This document shows positions 25,271 through 34,886 of a stretch of DNA of 64,000 bases, piece after piece. The first letter of the stretch is position 1. Each line of letters begins with the position of its first letter. The stretch covers positions 2,170,001-2,234,000 of the forward strand of contig CADCXA010000025.1 in NCBI GenBank assembly GCA_902806565.1, written 5' to 3'. The notes below the pieces were generated by a model, which worked only from the letters and a program-made list of their open reading frames with translations, ran no database searches and was not told where the DNA came from. Made by a program: the position numbers and the translations under genes. This DNA comes from Hypoxylon rubiginosum. Taxonomy: Eukaryota > Ascomycota > Sordariomycetes > Xylariales > Hypoxylaceae.

Positions 25271-25970
25271 AACTCCAGGCTACTATGCCGCCTAAGGGGT
25301 GGCTTTGTAATTAAAGAAATAAACCTTAATAGAAATATGCAATATTCGATAAACGTGCAGTTATCCCAAGTTTACTCTTATACGGGTATGATTATCTCAT
25401 TTCCTCCGGCCTTAGCTTCACCCTAAACTTACAATCATATACGAGAGGAGGTATCTTACAGGAAGCCTTTCACCGACCCCGATGTCAATAAATGCATGGC
25501 TACATGAAGGTGATGCTTCTTTGCTGCCGGTACGATTGCCCCTATCGCAATGATTTGCTGATATTCTCCCGTCGGGGTTTATTCGTACAGGTGTGCCCAT
25601 ATCGTTGATTTCACCCCAACCTTTTTGATTGCTTCATCACACCGTAGCGAGATGGATGCTCGTCAGGACCTCTGCGGGGTTAACAGGGTCAGCGAGCTCC
25701 CCGCATCTAGACGATGCTCCTTTGAGTATTGAATGCCCTGGGAATATCTGCCGAACCGAGCTCTGTACACTAGTTATAGCTTAGTCCCATGACATAGCAC
25801 TTACAAACATGGCCTACGGAGCAAAGCTCTTCATGGGCTCAAGGCAAGTTACAAGGTAGGTAACTATATATTCAGCTGTCTGCCAATCCGAGGCCAGACC
25901 AAGGTCACGGTACGAACACCCTTGGGACTGTTGCAGTGTTATCTCCATCGAAAATCGACCACTGTACACC
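25271..25970. other. Intergenic between AT block and SnoaL-like gene
   Basis: Normal composition returns sharply with CTCCAGGCTACTATGCCGCC. No ORF with family content. The last part should hold the promoter and leader of the SnoaL-like gene. Confidence 0.55.
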
Positions 25971-26883
25971 ATGGAAGCTGAGCTTACAGATTTGAAGGAG
26001 CAAGTCTCCCTCCTTCGAAAGGAGATCTCACGCGTCTCAGATGAAGCTGAAGTGCGGAAAGTCCACTTCAAGTATGGCTATTATCTCGACAAGTGTTTAT
26101 ACAACGAGGCAGGTGGCAAAATAACTCCTATCCAGGTCCCCCTATACTAACCAACCAACCTGCATCCAGGTCGTGGACATGTACGCAGACCACCCCGATA
26201 CGTATGTGGAATTCCTCGGATCGCGATATCGAGGAAAAGAAGGCGTGAAGCGGCTCTATAACGGCCGCTTCCAGCAGTCCTTCGTTAACGGACGGAACGG
26301 ACCTGTTCGTGGCTTTTTGCTTGACCATATCATGATGCAAGATATCATTGACGTCGACCCGACTGGAACCCACGCCTGGTGCCGCATGCGTGCGCTGATG
26401 CAGGCCGGAACGCATCAGTCTGTCCGGGAAACTCACCCTCGTGGGCACGTCCAGTGGTGGGAAGGCGGTCTCTACGAGAACGAGTACATCAAGGAGAACG
26501 GCGTTTGGAAGCTCTTCCGGTATCGATACTTCCCCTTCTGGCACGCCGAGCATGAGAAGGGTTGGTCTTTGACCAAGGAAAATTACATCCCGTGGCCGAG
26601 CAAGACATACCCTGAGGACCCCCTTGGCCCCGACGAGATTATCGAGCAGAAGATGCTATGGCCCGACACGCGCGTAGTGCCTTTCCACTACCCGCACCCC
26701 GTGACGGGCAAGAAGACTAACGACGACGACCTGCGCGCACCCCACTTTGGTAAGGATGCGACTACGGGCGACGCACCGCTCACTTTGGCACTGCCGGAGG
26801 GGCAGAGCCGGCCTGGAGCGGGGAACACCTGGACGAGCGAGGGCTCAGTTAGGGTTCTGCCTGATCTAGTTCAGAACCTGTAG
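25971..26883 (+). CDS. SnoaL-like (NTF2-fold) domain protein
   Basis: Exons 25971-26108 and 26170-26883 give 283 residues. The N-terminus is a short coiled coil (LTDLKEQVSLLRKEISRVSD). The NTF2-like domain follows: HFKYGYYLDKCLYNE across the intron to VVDMYADHPDTYVEFLG and then GKEGVKRLY. Family members include polyketide cyclases, dehydratases and isomerases acting on small aromatic or polyketide substrates; the substrate here is unknown. The splice joining CLYNE to VVDMYAD restores the conserved order but requires a GC donor (GAG|GCAGGT) with a normal CAG acceptor; a CTAAC branch site lies at 26147. The only canonical alternative I found (GTGTTT at 26093 to CAG at 26135) deletes the conserved CLYNE. 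It lies 0.44 kb upstream of the carotenoid oxygenase on the same strand, suggesting co-function. Confidence 0.82.
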
Positions 26884-27319
26884 CCTTGGGTTGCATACAT
26901 ATAGCCTAAAGCAGAATAGGGGGCGCGGTGGAATCTGGGGTAAAGAGTCCTTGCAGATAAATTGACTCCACTTCCCCAACGCCGAGCGAGCTATCAGGTA
27001 TGCAACGATGAGCGTGAGCTATACCGTATACGCGATGTGATGTATTGAATCGTATGGTCATATGCTTATTTGTAACTGCCGACCGAGTGGAGATCGTTTC
27101 GAGCACTTCTCCACGGTCTAGATACCTGTCTAGTGGCTTCGCTACCGTAGGTGTACCATGCGGTAGTGAGTGTATTGAACTAGGACGGTATCTCGTATCG
27201 GCTCCGTAGACAGGAATAGGGCCGGGCTTGCATTGTACATGAGAACGTAACGCCCTCGAGCGAGATTTCACAATCCAATCGCATCCTCATAATTACAAAC
27301 TAGGTAGACACGTGTAACC
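26884..27319. other. Intergenic between SnoaL-like gene and carotenoid oxygenase
   Basis: 0.44 kb. It contains the 3' end of the first gene and the promoter of the second. No ORF content. Confidence 0.55.
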
Positions 27320-29365
27320 ATGGCGCACCTAGAAGCCCTCGTCCCGGAGGTGACGGCGTATCCGTATAGTAATGGGAAGAAGACGGGCTCCCGGGTTAAG
27401 TTCCCGGATACCGCTGCCTTCTCGTCGATGAACAAGCCGTCCCGCTTCGAGGGAGACATATTCGATCTCGAGATTACGGGCGAGATACCTCGAGATATCA
27501 ATGGGACGTTCTACCGAATACAGCCTGTAAGTCGTACACCTTAGAACATCGCCAGAAGACGAAACATGTACTGATTGAAGCGTAGGACCACCGATTTCCG
27601 CCCATGTTTGAAGATGACATTCATTTTGTGAGCTAATTTTGTTTTCCCCTGAAAGCTCCCTGCTCTCCTCTTTCGGGCCACTCGCGAGCGAGCAGCTGCT
27701 GACATCCCTCTCAGAATGGAGATGGTACGTTAGGAGAGTAACCAATCCTGCTTCCGTATAAGCAGGAAAAGGGGGGAAACAGCCCACTAACCAGAGAAAC
27801 CGCGATTAACAGGCAGCGTCACGGCAATTCGCATCAAGGACGGGCACGCCGACTTCAAGCAGCGGTACGTGCGGACGGACAAGTTCCTCAAGGAGGAGGA
27901 GGCGCGGCAGAGCCTGTTCGGGCGGTACCGGAACCCGTACACGGACAACGAGAGCGTCCGGGGCGTGATCCGGACCGTGTCCAACACCAACATCACGTTC
28001 TGGCGGGGCATGCTGCTGGCGAGCAAGGAGGACGGGCCGCCGTTCGCGATGGACCCGGCGACGCTCGAGACGATCGGGCGGTACGACTTCGAGGGGCAGG
28101 TGACGGCGCCCACCTTCACGGCGCACCCCAAGTTCGACCCGGACACGGGCGAGATGGTGTGCTTCGCGTACGAGGCCGGCACGGACGGCGCCGACTGCGA
28201 CGCCGACGTGGTGTCGTGGACAATCGACGCCGACGGCCGCAAGACCGAGGAGCTCTGGTTCCGGGCGCCGTTCGCCGGCATGATCCACGACTGCGGCATC
28301 TCCGAGAACTGGCTCGTGCTCCCGCTCACGCCCCTCAAGATGTCGCTCGACCGCCTCCGCGCCGGCGGCAACAAGTTCGCCTGGGACCCGGACGAGGACC
28401 AGGTCTACGGCCTCGTGCCGAGGCGCGGCGGCAGGCCCGAGGACGTTAAGTGGTTTCGGGCCGACAACGGTAAGCATAACACCCCAAATTTCTTTTTGGA
28501 AATCGCGGACGTAGTACCTACCTACCAGACTAGACTGAGCAGTGACTGACGGGGGATAAAAACGGCAGGGTTCCACGGCCACGTCGCGGGGTGCTACGAG
28601 AACGAGGACGGCCACGTGGTCTTCGACCTGACGGTGGCGGACGGCAACGTGTTCTTCTGGTTCCCGCCGGACGGCGAGCAGCCGGACCTGGCGAAGCGCA
28701 GCCGGCTGAGCAGCCCGACGTGCCGATGGGTGTTCGACCCGCTCGCCAAGTCAGGCACGCGCGTCAAGGCGTCCCTGGAGTGGACGACCAACGGCGAGTT
28801 CTCGCGCATCGACGACCGCTACGTGACCAAGAAGTACGAGCACTTCTGGCAGCTCAAAGTCGACCCGACGCGGCCCTACGACTTCGCGCGCTGCGGGCCG
28901 CCGGCGGGCGGCCTCTTCAACTGCATGGCGCACTACACGTGGGACGCGGCCGACGAGACCAAGACCGGGACCGAGGACGTGTACTTCGCGGGCCCCACGG
29001 CCACGTTCCAGGAGCCCGTGTTCATCCCGAGGGACGGCGGCAAGGAAGGGGAGGGCTACCTGGCAGCGCTCAAGAACAACCTCGACGAGCTGCGCAACGA
29101 CGTCGTCATCTGGGACGCCCTGGACCTCGCCAAGGGCCCGCTGGCCACCCTCCACCTGCCGCTGAGGCTGCGGCTGGGCTTCCACGGCAACTTCGTCGAT
29201 AACCGCGACATCGAGGCCTGGCAGGAGCGCAGGGCGGGCGAGCTGGGCCCCGTGCAGCCGGCGAAGGAGCCGCTGCCTTGGCAGAAAGCTTTCGCCGCCG
29301 CGCGTCAGCAAAATGGACACGCGAATGGTGCTGCGAACGGCCACGGGGTGAATGGGTCCTCGTAG
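27320..29365 (+). CDS. Carotenoid cleavage / lignostilbene dioxygenase family enzyme
   Basis: Five exons: 27320-27526, 27586-27627, 27715-27724, 27813-28469 and 28569-29365, giving 570 residues. The family are iron(II) enzymes with a seven-bladed propeller that cleave a C=C bond in carotenoids or stilbenes with O2. Four metal histidines are expected; candidates are H191 (TFTAHPKFD), H245 (MIHDCG), H308 or H310 ([15 protein letters not shown]) and H511 (LGFHGNFV). The N-terminal [19 protein letters not shown] is characteristic. Exon 3 is only 10 nt and encodes most of the NGDG turn. All junctions are canonical (GTAAGT, GTGAGC, GTACGT and GTAAGC donors). The C-terminus adds an Asn/Gly/His-rich tail. 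Exons 4-5 have strongly G/C-biased third codon positions compared with exon 1 and the neighbours. A soluble, lignostilbene-type enzyme fits the lack of a membrane segment; the substrate is not determinable. Confidence 0.92.
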
Positions 29366-29709
29366 AAAGGGGTTCTCGAGGTTTAGGAGATGGTATTTCT
29401 GTACCTATATGATCATGTCGAAGTCGAGGAAGATTGGGGACAGCCCTCGATGTGGGATCGAAGCAATGCAAATCTATGCACGACATATATATCGATGTAT
29501 TCTGCTTTTTCTATGAGATTCACTTCGCCTTCTATTAGAACGATCGAAAATTATTTTTATAGTAGCTATCAAGTTAATGCTCACTTTCAAAAGCAAGTCC
29601 CGGAACATGGAAGACTCACTCGAGAATGAATATATGTTGTATTAGTACGTACAAGGTCGTTTTACACTTAGGTTCTAGTCAACACACTCGTAAGAACAAT
29701 AATGAATGA
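29366..29709. other. Intergenic between convergent oxygenase and kinase-like genes
   Basis: 0.34 kb, AT-leaning, shared 3' region. Nothing else is seen. Confidence 0.55.
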
Positions 29710-30786
29710 TCACGTTCTCCGAAAAATGAGACCGCGTATAAAAGCAATGGGTGATTCCCCGAACGGATGAACGGACCGCAATTTTCGAGGTCCTGGAGGT
29801 GACAAGAGGAAAGCATCTAGCCTCTCAATTTCCCCATCATCCCTTCCATCCTCAACAGCACGGTCCAATTTGCCGTTATCAAAAGCTATGCCGTGCCATA
29901 GTAATATACCTAGCATTTGTGCCTTCTGGAGAAGGGCAACACGTCTTACATCTCGGGCCAGCTCTGGGAGGCTTGATAGGAGTTCGTTCCAGAACAGCTT
30001 TCGAAGATGTTTCGCCTCGGGGTAGTAGACAAAATGGCCATCTCTGTCCTCCCCAAGCAGTTCTTGTAAGCCGTACATGCCAATTCCGAAAGGAAGGAAT
30101 TCGCCCTCAGCCCAGTCGATCAGACCTAGGAGATTTCCTGACTTTGGGTGTACCATGATATTCGAAGGCAGAAAATCGCCATGGCTTAATACCCAGGGTA
30201 AATCTTCGATTTCCGAAAGATCAAGAAGGATTGACTTTGCGATGCGGCGAAACCGAGAAGGGAGCTTGTTCGCCATCAATTCTAGCCGCCAGCGGAGCGA
30301 GGCTCCTACTGTCCCCCTGTCTCGAATCTTCTCTTTGCTTCTCGCATGGGCCCAGCTTATCCCTTGCAGATGTGCGAAATCCCGCACTACCGCTTCCCTT
30401 TGGGATCGCGCTCGCAGACCATCGGTTTCGGCGCGAAGATCTGCCAGCGACACGCCAGACATCCTCTTCATGGAAAACGCGTAGAGACCAGTGCCCTCTA
30501 GCTCCCCGAGAGACTCGGTATCGGGAGCCAACGATCCAAAGATGTGACAGGCGGCATTTGTGATTCCCATGTCCAGCTTATGGGCTAATGGCCTAAACTG
30601 GACGACCGTGTCTTGTCCGACAAAGATGGTGTATGAGCAGTACCCTTGGAAGGGGGCTGGCCGAACTGGCTCGGAATATCTGGACCTTGCGAATGCATCG
30701 CAGTCCTCTTTGACGCTCGCGGGGAGCTTGCACCGATCGAAGAATGGCGTGAAGGAAACGCCCGAGTCTTTCGGTTCACTAGCCAT
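29710..30786 (-). CDS. Aminoglycoside-phosphotransferase-fold (APH family) kinase-like protein
   Basis: Intronless, 358 residues, ATG at 30786. The kinase-like fold shows the Brenner-type catalytic loop LSHGDFLPSNIMVH (HGD...N) followed by the metal-binding LLGLIDWAEGEFLPFG (the D of IDW). These are the key residues of APH/choline-kinase-like enzymes. An N-terminal QFRP stands where bacterial enzymes have their ATP-lysine strand; the lysine is not obvious. Fungal genomes hold many such proteins, most of unknown substrate, and resistance should not be assumed. The gene is convergent with the oxygenase, so no operon-like link is suggested. Confidence 0.85.
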   Translation of the reverse strand: MASEPKDSGVSFTPFFDRCKLPASVKEDCDAFARSRYSEPVRPAPFQGYCSYTIFVGQDTVVQFRPLAHKLDMGITNAACHIFGSLAPDTESLGELEGTGLYAFSMKRMSGVSLADLRAETDGLRARSQREAVVRDFAHLQGISWAHARSKEKIRDRGTVGASLRWRLELMANKLPSRFRRIAKSILLDLSEIEDLPWVLSHGDFLPSNIMVHPKSGNLLGLIDWAEGEFLPFGIGMYGLQELLGEDRDGHFVYYPEAKHLRKLFWNELLSSLPELARDVRRVALLQKAQMLGILLWHGIAFDNGKLDRAVEDGRDDGEIERLDAFLLSPPGPRKLRSVHPFGESPIAFIRGLIFRRT

Positions 30787-31787
30787 GCTGCTTATTCGCC
30801 GGTGGGGTATATGATATAATTAGAGCATCGTGATGCAGCTACATATGTAGTCACAAGAGAAGCTACCCAGGTAAGCAGCTACCTAGGTATATATCCCTCA
30901 GCTCGGAGTTGCACGCGAGGGAGCTGGCACTGTCTTAGCGAGTCCATGTGGAAGAACGACTGGATGAGGGGTAAAACTGCAGCAAAGCCCAGCTGATAAG
31001 CAACATCAAGCCATGATCTTGTGACCATTATGTAAACTGTTGGAGATGCAGATGCTCGAAAAAGGTGAAAGCTCCAGCTCCAGCTCCAGCTCCCCCCCAC
31101 GTGCATTGCATGTGCAAGTCATCCGAAGGATCGAGCCCTCGGTCCGTAGCTTACCATCTGTGGTTTTTGAGGCTCGGAAACGATTGGCCGGGTTAATGCT
31201 ACCAGATGCATACCACAGCGGCTATGCACGTCTGGTAGGAACTGGCAATGTTAGTAGTGTTAGTGGTTAGTGTTTCCTCATACAACATTTGCGGGATACT
31301 GTATATGGCATCGCCCGAGGTTCCGCGTAAAAATTGCTTGACCTTCCCCGCCTCGGTAGGCGAGGTTCAACTGTAACATTGAGCAGTACGACTTAGTTAA
31401 GTACCTGAGGTATCTAAAATATATCTTATACTTTCGGAACAAGGCTACGAGCTGAGATGAGCTGAACGGAGCCGCGATATGGACTAGAGTCATTGTTCAG
31501 ACTCTCTACGACTGGAGAGCAAACGAAAGTGGAAGTATGCACAGTGGGAGCTTCTCGCCTGAAATATCCATGGTATAGATACACTTTTAGTGCATCTCGA
31601 TAGGCATATTTCTCTAACGGGGCCTAGCCTAGCCCTTATTTCCGGTGCCGGGGTCTCTTCCGATTCTCATCTACCTCCCTAACTTTGTCGTGCAACTGCT
31701 TCAATCCTAAAGGGTCGCTACTGTGGTTGCGCTGCAGGATCCTATATATTCCATAGCAACAAAGCATTTTCCATCGGCCGGGAGCTC
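30787..31787. other. Intergenic; simple repeats, no gene
   Basis: About 1 kb. Contains a perfect TACCTAGGTA palindrome at 30880-30889 and an AGCTCC hexamer microsatellite at about 31070-31092. No supported ORF. Confidence 0.6.
31070..31092. repeat. AGCTCC hexanucleotide microsatellite
   Basis: Nearly four uninterrupted AGCTCC units, running into a C-tract. Non-coding position, probably polymorphic. Confidence 0.85.
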
Positions 31788-31965
31788 CTCTAACCACTAG
31801 GCCACCGTGGGCCAAGTGGCCCAATGGCCTAGTGGTTAGAGTGCGAGACCCGGCCCCGCCCCGCGCCCGGCCCCTCAGTAAAATCCTCCCGAGGATTTTC
31901 GTAAGCCAGGTTCGAGCCCCGCCGGGGGCTCGAACCTGGCTGAGCTTTTGCATTTTTTTTTTTTT
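31788..31965 (+). ncRNA. Palindromic tRNA-like (pol III-type) element, SINE candidate
   Basis: Three perfect hairpins in a row. Arms 31788-31804 and 31825-31841 are 17 bp and enclose an inner GGGCCA/TGGCCC hairpin. Arms 31880-31888 and 31891-31899 are 9 bp. Arms 31905-31920 and 31925-31940 are 16 bp. TGGCCTAGTGGTTAGAG (31825-31841) matches a tRNA D-arm/A box, GGTTCGAGCCC (31909-31919) matches a B box, and a T13 run at 31953-31965 is a standard pol III terminator. A normal tRNA cannot be folded: the T-stem does not pair across the TTCGAGC loop, no anticodon arm is clear, and the A-to-B distance is filled with a GC-rich insert. Because the arms are inverted copies, A- and B-box-like strings also exist on the minus strand. 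Best reading: a tRNA-derived repeat or a fold-back pair of tRNA fragments. Copy number is unknown. Confidence 0.6.
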
Positions 31966-32382
31966 ACTTGTACTGCGTCGTACATACTACGAATAGCTGC
32001 CAGTAGGTTATCGGCAAGAACAAGATTCAACTCTGAATGACTCTAGGAAGTGGTCCACTACAATCTGGACCAGGGCGTGGAAATGGCTTTGCAGTTAAGG
32101 GTGGTCTTCCTTTATTTATTGTAGGATGTGAAATTCGTCGGAAGGCTCGTCCGTTGATTTGGCCCCCTGTGTCACGGCATCGGTAAACAGCTTACGTTCA
32201 CATAAGGCTTTACCTTTACTCCAACGGACCCTGATAATGCTTGAGGGTTTATTCTATCAGATATCAGAAAACCAAGCAATAGCCAATATCATTTCCATTC
32301 GTTATTGTTTATAACTACACTCGTTCGTCGCGGCCTAACTACGTGTCTATACCAATCTAACGAGGGACGAACTCTTTCCACG
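31966..32382. other. Upstream region of the Tle1-like hydrolase gene
   Basis: 0.42 kb with no ORF content; presumably the promoter and leader of the next gene. Confidence 0.55.
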
Positions 32383-34521
32383 ATGAAGAAACGTATCGTT
32401 GTATGCTGCGACGGCACGTGGCAGAACTCGTAAGCTACCTCTCGTATACACCATAGATCATGACAACGACCATGACCCAATTCGAATATTAATGAGGTAT
32501 CAGGGATAACGGCTACATCAAGCCAACTTCTTCCAACCCTATCCCGGCTCTCCAGATTCCCTCAAACGTAACACGCATCTCGAGAGCTTTCAAGAGGAAT
32601 TGTTCCGACGGTACCTTCCAGATTATCTATTACCAGTCCGGCGTCGGCTCAAAGTCAGGCGTTATCAACCGCATTCTCGGCGGTGCCTTTGGAATAGGCA
32701 TAGCAGAGGTTTGGGTTCATGCTTTCCTTCGGCAGCTTGGGAGGCTGATGCAAGGGCAGAATATTCGCGAGGCTTACTCTTATATCTGCGCCAACTATGT
32801 CGACGGAGACGAAATTGTTCTTGTTGGCTTTAGCCGCGGCGCTTTCACCGCGAGATCCATCGGTGGAATGATATCCGACCTAGGTTTACTAACCCGCGAA
32901 GGCATGGACTTCTTCTACCCCATCTTCAAAGACATGCAAAACTGGATGGATATCGACTATGAAGATCAGTTCCCTCAACTTCCATTTCCCAACAAGCCTA
33001 AAGGACCACACGCTGCGGACGAGTACCGAAGAAAGCTTGTTGAGGTATGGTCGCTGGCAGGACGGCTTCGAGTTTCGTGACTATTGACCAGTAACAGAAT
33101 GGGTATACTCGTGCGCATCAAAACAATGGCAAAGGGGAGCTGATTAAAGTCAAAGCTATTGGTATCTTCATCAATCATAGCCCGACTCGAGGCCTTGAAT
33201 ACTGAGCTTCTGGATAGGTGTATGGGATACCGTTGGCTCCTTGGGCGTACCTCAAGGAAAACCGAGGGAAATATTGGCACGGCTTGGGATCAAAACGCGC
33301 AACCAAGAATAAGTGCTACCAGTCCTAATATATATGACTGGTAAACTAATAGTAGTCTACATTTCGATTCTACAATACTAGGCTTTCCAACAGGATCGAG
33401 CACGGCTTTCATGCTCTTGCTCTAGACGAGACTCGCGGCCCTTTCAGTCCAACCCTTTGGGAGCGGCATCCGGAGGAACAGGACAGTTCAGATCTTCGAC
33501 AAGTTTGGTTCCCTGGAAGCCACGGAAATATCGGAGGTGGTTGGGACGACCAAGGTGTCGCTAATATCAATCTTGCTTGTTAGTTCCCTTGTTCTGTCGC
33601 GCTACCGCATTGCTTATGGGTTGATTAGGGATGATGGACCAACTTGCCTCTGTTGGCTGCGAATTCCGAGATGATGCCCTCGAAAAACTACACGATCTTA
33701 ACGTGCAATATTACCAGAGTCTGAAATCGAAGAAGAGAAAGCGTGAGAAAGCCGCTAAATATTGTTGTGGTTGCTGCGGTGCCTTGGAGAAAGAGCCCCT
33801 GCCTTGGGCAGCACCCCCGATCTTCGACTCGAACAAGCCAGTCCGACCATGGTCCTTGCATAGCATCCAATCAGTCAGCGGTCCAATGTATGATCTCGTC
33901 GGAAGTGTTACTCGTTCCCCGGGCATGTACAAGAAGATCAATCCGGAAAACGGTCGTCGCTTACGTGTCTTTCTTGACGATACGAACGAGCGCATCCACA
34001 GCTCGGTGCGTGTCCGCCTTGCTTGCGAAGGTCTCGGCCTTAACGACTCAAACGTCTGGGAATGTCCCGCCCTGCTGAAGATGTGGCGCCCCCGTCGCGT
34101 GTATCAGAAGTTCCTTGACCATATACCGCAAAACGCTAGCTGGGGACCGAAATATGGTAATAGCAGAGGACAGACCGATGACCCCAACAATACCGCGAGG
34201 GAAGCGGACGGTGCCAACCTCATTTTTAGCAATGACAGTCGTGGCGCAACTGTGCAGGGAAACAACGAATTAGGCCAGCTACGTTGGGTCTGGGAGTACA
34301 TTGGTTCTGATGTTGGCGCTCCTTTTGTGAGGACATTAGTAGAAGAGAGTATGGGACCGTGGGAGAAACATCTGCTTGGGTTGTCCACTGGCCAACTGCA
34401 TATCTGCAACTATGCAGAGGCCCAGGACATCAGCAAGCTCAAGGCTTTTAACGGCAAGATCATCGCGAAGTCGAAGCTGAAGAAGTCTGAGAAGCCGAGC
34501 AAATCGAGTCCGGGGAAGTAA
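32383..34521 (+). CDS. DUF2235 (Tle1-like phospholipase domain) alpha/beta hydrolase
   Basis: Seven exons: 32383-32429, 32504-32708, 32760-33044, 33098-33161, 33218-33246, 33356-33578 and 33629-34521, giving 581 residues. The N-terminal KKRIVVCCDGTWQNSDNG, the nucleophile elbow GFSRGAFTARS (Ser of GFSRG at residues 107-111), GVWDTVGSLG, the IEHGFHALALDETRGPFSPTLW region and VWFPGSHGNIGGGW are all in family order. The family includes bacterial type VI lipase Tle1 and many uncharacterised fungal proteins. The C-terminal 200 residues are less conserved, with a Cys-rich CCGCCG and a basic tail. Exon 5 is uncertain: the chosen intron (33247-33355) keeps frame and restores FRFYNTRLSNRIEH, but it drops a short linker that could be coding if an unrecognised splice exists. 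The other junctions are clear. No signal peptide, so probably intracellular. Confidence 0.83.
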
Positions 34522-34886
34522 TGCAGAAGACTGGAGTTGAATAGATCACATAGCTTGGCGCTAGCATTCATAGACAGGTAGCTTTTTCTCGAATAGATCT
34601 TCCGTTCTACACGATCCATGAAATAACTTATATGTAATCGTCCTTTTGTATATGGGCATTCCAAGCCCTATACCCAGGCCTAGCGGTAAGTCCTGGCTAT
34701 TAGAGTCATTAAATAGGGGTACCTACGTCAAGAGGTAGCTATGACTAAGGCTTCCGAGAAATCCATCCCCTTTTGCTCTTACTTCTGGTAACACAACATG
34801 ACATGAAATTTTCTGAACATCAACTCCAAGTTCTTTGCAGTTAAGCCTACAGCGGTTCGTTTCGCGACGCCGACTTGTTAAATGCC
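34522..34886. other. Intergenic between convergent genes
   Basis: 0.37 kb holding the 3' ends of the hydrolase and the membrane protein genes. A TACCTACG motif is present near 34720. No gene seen. Confidence 0.55.

Noticed and set aside
31788..31965. Functional tRNA gene at the tRNA-like element
   Set aside because: A and B box strings are present, but no complete cloverleaf or anticodon arm can be drawn.
33246..33382. Apparent one-base frameshift in the Tle1-like gene between GVWDTVGSLG and LSNRIEH
   Set aside because: A canonical intron 33247-33355 keeps frame and yields FRFYNTRLSNRIEH, which fits the family better than the frameshift reading.
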